Source: Palsa-504 sp963822765
GTDB lineage: Bacteria > Actinomycetota > Actinomycetes > Streptosporangiales > Streptosporangiaceae
DNA length: 64,000 nucleotides
Reading direction: 5' to 3'
Assembly: GCA_963822765.1 (NCBI GenBank)
Contig: CAWGJL010000004.1
Span: forward strand, 62,001-126,000
Under the pieces are notes generated by a model. That model saw only the letters and a program-made list of their open reading frames with translations. It was not told the DNA's origin and made no database searches. Made by a program: the position numbers and the translations under genes. Positions 1 through 9,141 of the stretch are shown one piece after another; within the stretch, counting starts at the first letter, position 1; each line of letters begins with the position of its first letter.

Positions 1-205
1 CGCGCTCCAGGAGCCGCGGCCAGAGCAGCTCGTCCTCGTTGTGGTGGTGATGGTGCAGGGCATCGGTCATTTCCCGGGCGTGCCTGGCCACCCGGGCGGC
101 CGCGCGGACGTCGCCGTCCGCGATGCCGCGGACCGTGCGCGGCAGGAGGCCGAACTCGCGGCGGAACACCCGGTGGACCAGCACCATGTCACGCGTGTCG
201 GTCAT
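1..205 (-). CDS. Hemerythrin HHE-domain protein, N-terminal part (runs off the window)
   Basis: Reading leftwards from the ATG at 205 gives a frame beginning MTDTRDMVLVHRVFRREF and continuing through HHHHHNEDELLWPRLLER to the window edge. The His-rich HxxxHHHHHNEDE pattern is that of the hemerythrin/HHE cation-binding domain, a four-helix di-iron fold that binds oxygen or nitric oxide or works in iron or redox sensing. The start overlaps the end of the NmrA-like gene by 17 bases, so the two are probably translationally coupled. Only 68 residues are visible and the C-terminal iron ligands are off-window. Confidence 0.75.
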   Translation of the reverse strand, partial: MTDTRDMVLVHRVFRREFGLLPRTVRGIADGDVRAAARVARHAREMTDALHHHHHNEDELLWPRLLER

Positions 206-823
206 CGTGTCCTCGTCTCTGGTTTCCTGGTTTGCGGGCGGAGCAGATCATGGGGGCGTCGCGGGAGAAGCCACCGTGGTCCAGGCAGGCCAGGGTGAAG
301 CGGGCGACCTGGCCGGTGGTCACCGTGCTCCACGGCCCGAGCGCGAGGCGCCCGGTCCGGTACCCGTCGTCGGGCGGGCCGGGAACCAGCCGCGGCATCC
401 GGATCAGGGTCCAGTCCAGGTCGCTGGCTCGCAGCAGCCCGGCCATCCGGTAGGTGTCCGCGCTCAGGGCAGGGTTCCACGCTCGCAGCATGGCCGCCAT
501 CAGCGGACGGCCGACGGTACGCGGGTCGCCGGGAAAGGGCAGGTGGAAGCCCTGGATGACGATCAGCCGGGACACCTGGTGGCGATGGGCGGCGGCAAGT
601 ACGGTGGCCGTTCCGTCGAAAAGAAGGGCAGGATTGTCGCGCCCGGTGCCACCGATGGCACTGACACGGCGTCCGTGTCCTTGACCACCCGCTCGACCGC
701 GGCCTCGTCCCGGACGTCGTCGGCCGGGCGCGCCAGGATCCGGACCTCGTGGCCGGCGGCACGGGCCTGAGCCGCGATGGCGCCGCCGGCCCGGCCGGTG
801 GCCCCGAACACTGCTAGTCGCAT
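189..823 (-). pseudogene. NmrA/SDR-like NAD(P)-binding reductase, frameshifted
   Basis: The frame opens with MRLAVFGATGRAGGAIA, a GxxGxxG Rossmann dinucleotide-binding motif typical of NmrA-like and atypical short-chain reductases. It runs to VVKDTDAV. The expected continuation (VSAIGGTGRDNPALLFDGT, then RLIVIQGFHLP) lies in another frame. Adding one base near 664 restores a single ~211-residue protein ending at 189. It heads an operon with the hemerythrin gene and is divergent from a LuxR regulator. It is listed as disrupted because the frame is broken, but a one-base sequencing error explains it equally well. The substrate is unknown. Confidence 0.65.
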
Positions 824-855
824 GCCGCGACGCTAGGCGCGGCGGCCGGGCGGCC

Positions 856-873
856 ATACCACAAACCTGGTAT
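856..873. promoter_or_regulatory. Inverted-repeat operator candidate in the divergent NmrA/LuxR promoter region
   Basis: ATACCA, six bases, then TGGTAT forms a perfect 6-bp inverted repeat in the 85-bp gap between the NmrA-like gene and the LuxR gene. Its position between divergent starts suggests a regulator site, possibly for the adjacent LuxR protein. That link is inference. Confidence 0.4.
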
Positions 874-908
874 TTCCGCAGGTCGCCGGTTCCGCCAGGA
901 TGGCGGAC

Positions 909-2026
909 ATGACCGCTGATGCGCGCGAGCGCGCCGCCGGGCGGATCAGGCGGCTGGCCGGGCGGGGCTCGACGTGGCCGCCTCTGGCGCGAGTGCAACG
1001 AGGTGCTGACCACCGCCGTGCCGCACTACCTGGCGCCCTGCTGGTTCACCTTCAACCCGGTCTCGCTGCTGGTCACCAGCCACTACAACCCGGTCATCCC
1101 GGAGATCTCGGCCGGTTTCCTGACCCACGAGTACGGGCAGGACGACGTGCTGAAGATGGCCGACGTCACCCGGCTGAGCAGCGGCGTGGCCACCATCCAC
1201 GAGGCGACGGGCGGTGATCCGAGCCGCAGCCCGGGCTGGCGCGCCTACGTCCAGCCCTACGGAGGCGATCGCAGCTCATGGTCGCGCTGCGCACCAAGCC
1301 GGGCGAGGCCTGGGGGTTGCTGGCGCTGTACCGGGAGGGCGGGCAGCGGGAGTTCGGCCGGGAGGAGATCGGGTTCCTGGCCGAGGTGTCCGACGCGCTG
1401 GCCGAGGGGGCCAGGCGCGGGCTGCTGGTCGGCAGGCGGCCGACCCGGAGGGGCCCAACGCGCCGAGCCTGATCGTGCTTGACGAGAACTGGGACGTGCA
1501 CTCGATGACGCCGGGCGCGCGGGAACTGCTGGCCGACCTGCCCGGCGGGGGCGAGCTGCCCGCGAGCGTGCTATCGGTGGCCGGGCGCGCGCTGGCGAGC
1601 CTGGAGGGGCCGGAGACGACAGGTGAGGTGGCGGTCGCCCGGGTGCGCGCCCGGACCGGCCAGTGGATGATCGTGCACGGCGCGCCGCTGCTGAGCGAGG
1701 GGACGCGGCGGGTGGCGGTGATCATCGAGCGCGGCGATCCGGACCGGCTGGCGCCGCTGCTGATGGCGGCGTACGGGCTGACCGACCGCGAGAAGGACGT
1801 GACCCACCTGGTGCTGCAGGGCGAGACCACGACCGGGATCGCGGGGCGGCTGTTCATCTCGCCGCAGACCGTCCAGCAGCACCTCAAGGCGATCTTCGAC
1901 AAGACCGGAGTGCGGAGCAGGCGCGAGCTGACCGGCCAGGTGTTCTTCGCGCATTACGAGCCGCGCGTGCGGGACAACGAGCGGCGCGCGCAGGCCGAGC
2001 GCCCGTTCCGCGGCGGGCCGGTCTAG
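909..2026 (+). pseudogene. LuxR-family transcriptional regulator, multiply frameshifted
   Basis: The C-terminal ~65 residues (LTDREKDVTHLVLQG, GIAGRLFISPQTVQQHL, KTGVRSRREL) form a clear LuxR helix-turn-helix. The upstream ~270 residues resemble a sensor region, but reading frames must be joined near 967-985, 1270 and 1433: WRECNEVLTTAVPHYLAPCW in one, MVALRTKPGEAWGLLALYRE in the next, PSLIVLDENWDVHSM in the third. The start at 909 has AGGA at 897-900; the ATG at 900 is an alternative. Each break can be repaired by single-base insertions, so low read accuracy is as likely as decay. It is divergent from the NmrA-hemerythrin pair and may control it. Confidence 0.65.
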
Positions 2027-2038
2027 GGTTTTACAGGT

Positions 2039-4396
2039 TCAGCTGGCGCCGCGGCTGTAGGGCGGGCGCCCGAACGGCTGCTCCGGACGCGGCCCGGCCT
2101 TGACCGGCGGTATCTTGCGCTCCACGGTCCTGCGCCCGAGCTCGAACTCCTCCCCGTGGTGGGTGACCGGCAGCGGGTCGCCGTCCACCAGCGCGTACTT
2201 GGCCCGCTGGCCCTGGATCTCGACGCTCAGCACACGGCCCCGGTAGCGCATCCGGAACATGAGCCGGGAGATGCCGTCGGGCAGCCGGGGGCTGAAGGCC
2301 AGCGTGCCGCTGCCCGCGCGCATCCCGCCGAACCCGGCCACCAGGGCCAGCCACGCCCCGGCCAGGGAGGCCATGTGCACGCCGTCTGAGGTGTTGTGCT
2401 CGACGTCCCGCAGGTCCATGAGCGCGGCCTCGGCCAGGTAGTCGTGGGCCAGCTCCAGCTGGCCGACCTCGGCCGCCATCACCGCCTGGGTGCACGCCGA
2501 CAGCGAGGAGTCGCGCACGGTGAGCGGCTCGTAGTAGGCGAAGTTGGCCGCCTTCTCCTCGGCGGTGAACGCCTCGGACCGCAGGAACATGGCCAGCACC
2601 AGGTCGGCCTGCTTGACCACCTGCTTGCGGTACAGCTGGAAGTACGGGAAGTGCAGCAGCAGCGGGTACTCCTCCCCGGGGGTGTTCTTGAAGTCCCACC
2701 GCGCGTAGTCGGTGAACCCCTCGTGCTGCGGGTGCACGCCCAGGCGCTCGTCAAACGGGATGTACATCGCGTGCGCCGCGTCGCGCCAGGACGCGGCCTC
2801 CTCGGTGGTCACGCCGAGCGCCTCGGCCTCGGCGGGCAGCCGGACGGTCGCGTCCGCGGCGCAGAGCAGGTTCCGCTGGGCCATGAGGTTGGTGTAGACG
2901 TTGTTGTCCTTGACCGCGCTGTACTCATCCGGGCCGGTCACGCCCTCGATCCGGAAGTGGCCCATGGCGTCGTGCTGGCCCAGCGAGCGCCACAGCCGCG
3001 CGGTCTCCACCAGCAGGTCCAGGCCGACCTCGGTCTCGAACTTGGCGTCTTCGGTGGCGTCCAGGTAACGGCTGACCGCGTCGGCGATGTCGGCGTTGAT
3101 GTGGAACGCGGCGGTCCCGGCGGGCCAGTAGCCCGAGCACTCCTGGCCGCGGATCGTCCGCCACGGGAACGCCGCGCCCTCCAGGCCCAGCTCGGTGGCG
3201 TGCTGCCGGGCCACGTCGAGGGTCAGATGCCGCCAGCGCAATACGTCGCCCGCGGCGGACGGCTGGGTGTAGGTGAGCACGGGCAGCACGTAGGTCTCGG
3301 TGTCCCAGAACGTGTGCCCGTCGTAGCCGCTGCCGGTCAGCCCCTTGGCCGCGATCGGCCGGTACTCGGCCCGCGCGCCGGCCTGCAGGATGTGGAACAA
3401 CCCGAAGCGCACCGCCTGCTGGACCTCGGCGTCGCCGTCCACCTCGACGTCGGCGCCGGCCCAGAACTCGTCCAGGTACTCGCGCTGCTCGGCCAGCAGG
3501 CCATCCCAGCCGGTCAGGTGAGCACCGGACAGCGCGCCCACGATCTGGTCGATCAGCGCGGGCCGGGACCGCTGGCTCGACCACCCGTAGCTGACGAACT
3601 TCACGATCTGCAGCGGCTGGCCGGGGGCCAGTTCGGTGGCCACCGTGGTCCGGCCCAGATCCGGATAGGACTCGGTGCGGCCGCCCATCTTCTCCGGGCC
3701 GGTGACCACGTGCGACATCCCGGCCGCCATCCGCAGCTCGCTGGCCCGCGTCCGGTGGACCAGCACGACCCGGGACGGGGTGCCGTCGTAGGTCTGGTGT
3801 TCCTCGCTGACCAGCGGCGCCTCCAGGATGGCGGCCAGCCGGGGGTCGTTGCCCCGCCTGGGCATCTCCTCGTTGGTGACCAGCTCGGACTGGAGCACGA
3901 CCCGTAGCTTGGAGTCGACCGGCTCGACCGTGTAGCTGATGGCCGCGATCGCGCGCTGGGTCAGCGACACCATGCGCACCGAGGTGACCTTGATCCGGGC
4001 CCCGGCCGGGGAGGACCAGTCCACGGTCCTGGTCAGCGTGCCCGCCCGCAGGTCCAGGACGCGCTCGTGGGAATGCAGGGTGCCGTACCTGATGTCGAAC
4101 GGCTCGTCGTCGACCAGCAGCCGGATGATCTTGCCGTTGGTGACGTTGATGACGGTCTGCCCGTTGTCGGGGAAGCCGTAGCCGGCCTCGGCGTAGGGCA
4201 ACGGCCGGACCTCGTACATGGAGTTGAGGTAGGTGCCGGGCAGCCCGTGCGGGTCGCCCTCGTCCAGGTTGCCGCGCAGCCCGATGTGCCCGTTGGACAG
4301 GGCGAAGATCGACTCGCTCTGGGCCAGCAGGTCCAGGTCCAGTTCCTTCTCGACCAGCCGCCAGGGCTCGGTCCCGTACGCGGCCTGCTTGATCAT
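2039..4396 (-). CDS. Glycoside hydrolase/phosphorylase family 65 protein
   Basis: This 785-residue protein has the GH65 layout: an N-terminal beta-sandwich (about 1-270), an (alpha/alpha)6 barrel with WDTETYVLPVLTYTQP, the catalytic region GVTGPDEYS (general-acid Glu near residue 487), and a C-terminal beta domain. GH65 enzymes phosphorolyse or hydrolyse alpha-glucobioses such as maltose, trehalose or kojibiose. Its start overlaps the stop of the HAD phosphomutase gene by ATGA, so both are made together: the phosphorylase would release beta-glucose-1-phosphate and the partner would convert it to glucose-6-phosphate. The same gene pair exists in mycobacteria. Which disaccharide is used cannot be told from the sequence. 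Confidence 0.9.
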   Translation of the reverse strand: MIKQAAYGTEPWRLVEKELDLDLLAQSESIFALSNGHIGLRGNLDEGDPHGLPGTYLNSMYEVRPLPYAEAGYGFPDNGQTVINVTNGKIIRLLVDDEPFDIRYGTLHSHERVLDLRAGTLTRTVDWSSPAGARIKVTSVRMVSLTQRAIAAISYTVEPVDSKLRVVLQSELVTNEEMPRRGNDPRLAAILEAPLVSEEHQTYDGTPSRVVLVHRTRASELRMAAGMSHVVTGPEKMGGRTESYPDLGRTTVATELAPGQPLQIVKFVSYGWSSQRSRPALIDQIVGALSGAHLTGWDGLLAEQREYLDEFWAGADVEVDGDAEVQQAVRFGLFHILQAGARAEYRPIAAKGLTGSGYDGHTFWDTETYVLPVLTYTQPSAAGDVLRWRHLTLDVARQHATELGLEGAAFPWRTIRGQECSGYWPAGTAAFHINADIADAVSRYLDATEDAKFETEVGLDLLVETARLWRSLGQHDAMGHFRIEGVTGPDEYSAVKDNNVYTNLMAQRNLLCAADATVRLPAEAEALGVTTEEAASWRDAAHAMYIPFDERLGVHPQHEGFTDYARWDFKNTPGEEYPLLLHFPYFQLYRKQVVKQADLVLAMFLRSEAFTAEEKAANFAYYEPLTVRDSSLSACTQAVMAAEVGQLELAHDYLAEAALMDLRDVEHNTSDGVHMASLAGAWLALVAGFGGMRAGSGTLAFSPRLPDGISRLMFRMRYRGRVLSVEIQGQRAKYALVDGDPLPVTHHGEEFELGRRTVERKIPPVKAGPRPEQPFGRPPYSRGAS

Positions 4397-5139
4397 TTGT
4401 CGTCCCCGAGAAGCTCCGAGAGGTCCTTGACCACGATGTCGGCCCCGTGCGCCTTGAGCTCGGCGGCCTGGCCAACCCGGTCCACGCCGACGACCAGGGC
4501 GAAGTGGCCCGCATGGCCGGCCGCCACGCCGGCCTGGGCATCCTCGAAGACCACCGCGTGATCGGCGGGCGCGTTGAGCGCCTGGGCCGCGGCCAGGAAC
4601 GTGTCCGGGGCCGGCTTGCCGCGCAGGCCGCGCTCCTTGGCGATGACCCCGTCGATCCTGGTGTCGAACAGGTCCTCGATGCCCGCCGACTGCAGGACCT
4701 GGACGGTGTTGGCGCTGGCCGAGACGACCGCGGTGCGGATGCCGTGCTCGCGCACGGCCTTGATGTAGGCGATGGTCCCGTCGTACACCTGGACCCCGCC
4801 GGCCGCGATCTTGGCCAGGACCATCTCGTTCTTGCGGTTGCTCAGCCCGTACACGGTGGGCGTCCCCGGCGGGTCGTCCGGGGTGCCCTCGGGCAGGTCG
4901 ATGCCGCGGGACTCCAGGAACGACCGGGTTCCGTCCAGCCGCGGCTTGCCGTCGACGTAGGCGTCGTACTCATGGCCCGAGTCGAAGGGGACGAACGTGG
5001 TTCCGGTGGCCTTCGCGCGTTCGGAGAGGAACTCGTCGAACATTTCCTTCCACGCCGCGGCGTGCACCGTGGCGGTCTGGGTCACAACGCCGTCCATGTC
5101 AAACAGGCAGGCCAAAACGCCGTCAGGAAGCCCCAACAT
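4393..5139 (-). CDS. pgmB: Beta-phosphoglucomutase-family HAD hydrolase
   Basis: This is a 248-residue HAD enzyme. Motif I is FDMDGVVTQTA, with the nucleophile and acid-base aspartates. VVSASANT is motif II, and VFEDAQAGVAAG near the C-terminus is motif IV. The helical cap includes DGTRSFLESRG and FDTRIDG. Beta-phosphoglucomutases interconvert beta-glucose-1-phosphate and glucose-6-phosphate. The start is set at the ATG at 5139, which has GGAGGGG just upstream. A longer frame to 5292 would overlap DUF2469 and has no family-like sequence. It is directly coupled to the GH65 gene. Confidence 0.87.
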   Translation of the reverse strand: MLGLPDGVLACLFDMDGVVTQTATVHAAAWKEMFDEFLSERAKATGTTFVPFDSGHEYDAYVDGKPRLDGTRSFLESRGIDLPEGTPDDPPGTPTVYGLSNRKNEMVLAKIAAGGVQVYDGTIAYIKAVREHGIRTAVVSASANTVQVLQSAGIEDLFDTRIDGVIAKERGLRGKPAPDTFLAAAQALNAPADHAVVFEDAQAGVAAGHAGHFALVVGVDRVGQAAELKAHGADIVVKDLSELLGDDK

Positions 5140-5156
5140 CGCCCCTCCGCAGAAAG

Positions 5157-5486
5157 TTAGGCCGGGAAGTCCGGCTTGTCCGCTGGAACCTCCAGGTCCG
5201 CCTTGGCCAGTTCCTCGATGTTGACGTCCTTGAAGGTGACTACACGTACATTCTTGACGAACCTGGCGGGACGGTACATATCCCACACCCACGCGTCTCG
5301 CATCGTAACCTCGAAGAAGACCTCACCGTTGTCGCTTGACCGTACGTTCAGCTCAACGTCATTGGTGAGATAGAAACGGCGCTCGGTCTCGACCACGTGA
5401 GTGAACAGCCCGACCACATCGCGGTACTCGCGGTAGAGCTGAAGCTCCATCTCGGCCTCGTACTTCTCAAGGTCCTCCGCGCTCAT
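5157..5486 (-). CDS. DUF2469 family protein
   Basis: This 109-residue acidic protein begins MSAEDLEKYEAEMELQLYRE and contains FVKNVRVVTFKDVNIEEL. It matches the small DUF2469 family that sits beside rnhB and lepB throughout the Actinobacteria. Its function is unknown. The ATG overlaps the rnhB stop (ATGA), so it is the last cistron of the lepB-rnhB group. No signal peptide or membrane segment is seen. Confidence 0.88.
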   Translation of the reverse strand: MSAEDLEKYEAEMELQLYREYRDVVGLFTHVVETERRFYLTNDVELNVRSSDNGEVFFEVTMRDAWVWDMYRPARFVKNVRVVTFKDVNIEELAKADLEVPADKPDFPA

Positions 5487-6319
5487 GAGTTCATTCTCCT
5501 CTCGTTCTCCCCGAATGCACCCGTCAGGACCAGGTCCGTGGCCTCCCCCGGATCCACGCCGGCCATGAGCTCCGCCGGATCCACGGGAGCTATCAGGGCC
5601 AAGGGGCCGGGACCCGCCTGGACCGCTACCCGGTTCACGTTCACGAACGAATACCGGTGGACCGGGGACGGGCCGTGCTCGGCCAGGGCCCGTTCGTGCT
5701 CGTCGGTGTTGTATCCCTTGTGCCGGTCAAACCCATACCAGGGATAACGTTCGTGCAGGTCTCGCATCATCCGGTCCCGGCTGACCTTGGCCACGACCGA
5801 AGCCGCGGCCACCGACGCGGTGACCCGGTCGCCCTTCCAGACGGCGAGGGCGGGCGCGCCCAGGCCGCGGACCGGGAACCCGTCGGTCAGCACGTACCCA
5901 GGGCGGCAGCGCAGCCCGGCGCACGCACGGCGCATGCCGGCCACGTTGCATACGTGCAGGCCCAGCGCGTCGATCTGGTCGTTGCCGATCACCACCACGT
6001 GCCAGTCCAGCGCCCAGCGCAGGACCTCGGCGTAGACGTCCTCGCGGGCCGCGGCGGTCAGCAGCTTGGAATCGGCCAGGCCGCGCACGCGCTTGATGTG
6101 CGCCGGGTCCAGGACCACGGCCGCCACCACCAGCGGCCCCGCGCAGGCCCCGCGGCCCGCCTCGTCGATGCCTGCCACCGGGGCGAAGCCGGCCTTGGCG
6201 AGCACGGTCTCATAGGCTCCCAGTCCCCCGTCGCGCCGGGGCGTATAGCCGACGTACCGGGGCGGAGCGGCCAGAGGTTGTGGGTCGCTGACGGTCAGCG
6301 GCCCGGGATCGCGGGTCAT
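5483..6319 (-). CDS. rnhB: Ribonuclease HII
   Basis: The 278-residue product shows the RNase HII signature GIDEAGRGACAGP, the DSK motif (LADSKLL) and SVAAASVVAKVSRDRMM, which carry the acidic metal ligands and substrate-binding residues. It cuts RNA of RNA/DNA hybrids and removes single ribonucleotides from DNA. The start at 6319 (MTRDPGPLTVSD) is chosen because the frame upstream is out-of-frame signal-peptidase sequence. An uninterrupted frame runs in from lepB only because that gene carries an indel. It overlaps DUF2469 by four bases. Confidence 0.9.
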   Translation of the reverse strand: MTRDPGPLTVSDPQPLAAPPRYVGYTPRRDGGLGAYETVLAKAGFAPVAGIDEAGRGACAGPLVVAAVVLDPAHIKRVRGLADSKLLTAAAREDVYAEVLRWALDWHVVVIGNDQIDALGLHVCNVAGMRRACAGLRCRPGYVLTDGFPVRGLGAPALAVWKGDRVTASVAAASVVAKVSRDRMMRDLHERYPWYGFDRHKGYNTDEHERALAEHGPSPVHRYSFVNVNRVAVQAGPGPLALIAPVDPAELMAGVDPGEATDLVLTGAFGENERRMNS

Positions 6320-6378
6320 GACACTGCAGAGGGTACGCCAGTTGGCCCGGTGTCGCGGCCAACGCCGCGAGCCGCGGG

Positions 6379-7504
6379 CTAACCGCGCGGCGGTCCCCGG
6401 CGGCGGCGGCTGGCGACTCGCATCCGGACGCGGCGCTGCAGCCAGGTCAGCGGGAGGGCGCCGACGAACCCGAGGGCCAGCGGGACGACCTGACCGGTGG
6501 GCTCGGCGCGCGCGGTCAGCAGGTCGCCGCCGGCCGCGGACGGGCCCGCGGCGGACGGTCCCGCGGCGTGCGAGCTGTTCAGCGCTTGGGTGTTGAAGGT
6601 GGCCGGGATGGGCAGGATCCGCCAGCGGCTGATCGGCCAGATGATGACGAAGGCCCGGCCGATCACCGCGCTCTCCGGGACCGTCCCGCCGCCGGGATCG
6701 CCCATGTGGGCCCGGGAGTCCTCGGAGAAGAGCCGGTTGTCGCCCATGACCCACAGGCGCCCCGGCGGCACCACGATGTTGAACCGCATCTGCGACGGAG
6801 CCGAGCCCGGGTACAGGTACGACTGCTCGGTGAGCGGAACGCCGTTGACGGTGAGCCCGGCCCTGCGCGTCGCAGCAGGCCACCCGGTCGCCGGGGATCC
6901 CGATGACCCGCTTGATGAGGATGTCTGCGTTGTGCCCGAAGCCGAACATGCTGGCAAAGCCGGCTCCGAACTGCTGGAAGATATTGCCATTAGCCGGGAT
7001 CGCGCCCGGGTCCCAGGAGCCGTCGCCATTGAAGACCACAATGTCGCCGCGGTGAATATCGCGGGTGTGGTACACGATCTTGTTGACCAGCACGCGGTCA
7101 TTGATCTCGAGCGTATTCTCCATCGACCCGGACGGAATCCAGAAGGCCTGGATCGCGAAGGTCTTGATCACCACGGCGAGCAGCAGCGCGACCGCGACCA
7201 GGATCGGCAGCTCCCGCCAGAACGACCGCTGCTTGCGCTTGCGGCGGTGGCCGCGGCGCGGGCCGCCGGGACCTTCGTCGGGGGTGTCGCCGGGCGCCGC
7301 CGCGGTCGCCTCGGCCGCGTCATCGGTCTCGGCCTGCGCGTTCCCGGTCTGGGTGTTCTCAGCGTGCGCGTTGTCAGCCTGCGTGTTTCCGGCCTGCGGG
7401 TTCGGGGTGGTCTGGTCGGCGGCCGCCTGGGAGTCCGCGGCCGACCTGACCGCGGATCCGGAATCCCGCGCTTCGGACGCGGCGCTGTCCTGCGGACCGC
7501 TCAC
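6379..7504 (-). CDS. lepB: Signal peptidase I, first copy, frameshifted
   Basis: Type I signal peptidase cleaves signal peptides on the outer face of the membrane. An ~85-residue hydrophilic N-terminus rich in Gln, Asn, Thr and Ala precedes a membrane segment (LPILVAVALLLAVVI). The catalytic Ser box SGSMENTL (about residue 126) and the Lys box KRVIGIPGD (about 195) follow. Box E (MGDNRLFSEDSR) and a C-terminal hydrophobic segment lie in another frame. Removing one C from the run at 6856-6858 joins GR to LTVNGVPLTEQ, giving ~375 residues. It lies between rnhB and a second lepB. A sequencing error is likely. Confidence 0.85.
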
Positions 7505-7662
7505 CTAGACCCACACCCCTCGTCGACCCTCACCGTCACCCAGTGAGCTTAGCGCCATTACTCGATGGCAGGACCGGCCGCACGAGGGGGCCGAAACGGC
7601 GCGGCCGCGATAAGCAGCGCAATTGGCGGGGCTTATGCGCGGTTCGCGCTATTTCGCGGACG

Positions 7663-8625
7663 CTAGCGCCGGCGGCGGCGGAGCAGGAGCCAGGGTGCGC
7701 CGAGCACTCCCGCGCCGGCGGCGGCCCCGGCCACCGGGACGGCGGCCACCGCGGCCACCGCGGTCCCGCCGACGTCCGCGGCACCGATCAGCGCCGCTCC
7801 CGCCGGGCCCGCGTGCAGCGCGGCCTGGCTGAAGGTGGACGGGATGGGCACGTCGCGGAGCTGGGAGACCGGCCAGATGATCAGGAACGCCCGGCCCACG
7901 ACCTCGTTCTCCGGGATGGCTCCGCCGCCCGGGTCGATGGTGTGGTAGCGGGAGTCGTCGGAGTCCCCGCGGTGATCGCCCATCACCCACAGGTGGCCGG
8001 GCGGAACGGTGACCGTCTTGAACGGGAACGACGGCGCGTCGCCCGGGTACAGGTACGACGTCTCGGTCAGCGGTACCCCGTTGACCGTCACCTTCCCGTC
8101 GGTGCAGCACGCCACCTTGTCGCCGGGCAGGCCGATGACCCGCTTGATGTAGTAGGTCTGGCTGCTCTGCAGGCCGATGCCGGACAGCACCTCGTCCCAG
8201 AGCCGGACGAACCCGTTGTCGGCGGGGGGCGGCGCGTTGGGCCCCCACGAATCCTGCCCGCTGAACACGACGATGTCGCCGCGGGCGACGCCGCGGGTGT
8301 GGTAGACGAGCTTGTTCACCAGGACCCGGTCACCGACCTGGAGCGTATTCTCCATCGATCCGGTCGGGATCTTGTACACCTGCGCGACGAACGCCTTCAC
8401 CACCAGGGTCAGGGCCGCGGCGACCACCACGATGACCAGCAACTCGCGCCAGAAGTGCTTGCGCCGCTTGCGTACCGGGGCGCTCGCGGGCTCATCCGGC
8501 GCGTCCTGGTCCTGCGGCTGGGGCTCGGGGGCCTGATATCCCGGATCAGGTCCGGGGCGGTCCAGCGGCGGGGCGGACTCGACGCGCGGCCAGGCAAAGG
8601 TGTCCTGATCGTGCGGATCGTCCAT
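7663..8625 (-). CDS. lepB: Signal peptidase I, second copy
   Basis: This 320-residue protein has an N-terminal cytoplasmic segment, one membrane span (LVIVVVAAALTLVVKAF), the Ser box PTGSMENTLQVGDRV (about residue 88), the Lys box KRVIGLPGD (about 163) and GDHRGDSDDSRYH. A second hydrophobic segment lies at the Ala/Gly-rich C-terminus. The start is the ATG at 8625 with GGGGA upstream; a GTG at 8649 is possible. It follows rplS and is paralogous to the next gene. Multiple type I peptidases are usual in actinomycetes. Confidence 0.9.
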   Translation of the reverse strand: MDDPHDQDTFAWPRVESAPPLDRPGPDPGYQAPEPQPQDQDAPDEPASAPVRKRRKHFWRELLVIVVVAAALTLVVKAFVAQVYKIPTGSMENTLQVGDRVLVNKLVYHTRGVARGDIVVFSGQDSWGPNAPPPADNGFVRLWDEVLSGIGLQSSQTYYIKRVIGLPGDKVACCTDGKVTVNGVPLTETSYLYPGDAPSFPFKTVTVPPGHLWVMGDHRGDSDDSRYHTIDPGGGAIPENEVVGRAFLIIWPVSQLRDVPIPSTFSQAALHAGPAGAALIGAADVGGTAVAAVAAVPVAGAAAGAGVLGAPWLLLRRRRR

Positions 8626-8652
8626 ACCCTGTTCCCCGCCCGGCCCCACCGG

Positions 8653-9013
8653 TCAGCTGCCGGGTCGGTCGCGGCGCTCCTTGATCCGCGCCGCCTTTCC
8701 GCGCAGGTCCCTCAGGTAGTAGAGCTTGGCCCGGCGGACCTTGCCGCGGCTGACCGGCTCGATCTTGTCGATCGACGGGCTGTGCACCGGGAAGGTCCGC
8801 TCCACGCCGACGCCGTAGCTGATCTTGCGGACGGTGAACGTCTCGCGAGCCCCGCTGCCCTGACGCCTGATCACCACGCCCTGGAACACCTGGATCCGCG
8901 AGCGGTTGCCCTCAGTGACCCGGACATGGACCTTCAGCGTGTCCCCGGGCCGGAAGGCCGGGATGTCAGAACCGGGTCTGGGCCTGCTCGATTTCGGCGA
9001 TGGCGGTATGCAT
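8653..9013 (-). CDS. rplS: 50S ribosomal protein L19, frameshifted near the N-terminus
   Basis: The body SDIPAFRPGDTLKVHVRV, VFQGVVIRRQGSG and YYLRDLRGKAARIKERR is ribosomal protein L19, found at the 30S-50S interface. The natural start is MHTAIAEIEQAQTR at 9013, preceded by GAGGAA, but that frame stops after TRF. Dropping one base at about 8967-8970 joins TR directly to SDIPAF, as in other L19 proteins. L19 is essential, so this is almost certainly a sequence error. The alternative 131-residue frame from 9048 has an unrelated N-terminus. Confidence 0.88.
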
Positions 9014-9141
9014 GACAGCGATTTCCTCGGTGGTGGTCGGTTCCGCACGGCCCGGCGGCAGCCGGCTCGCGCCAGGGCACCATGGGCCCCCGGCCGCAGC
9101 CTTGAAAAGACAGCGGACTTCAGTGTGCCATATCTTGACCG

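Noticed and set aside
2396..3907. Long plus-strand frame opposite the GH65 gene
   Set aside because: It is a GC-driven shadow with His/Gly/Val/Gln-rich composition; the minus strand has complete GH65 motifs.
5483..7504. A 673-residue signal peptidase-RNase HII fusion protein
   Set aside because: The fused frame exists only because lepB has an indel near 6857; both proteins have their own family boundaries and rnhB has its own start at 6319.
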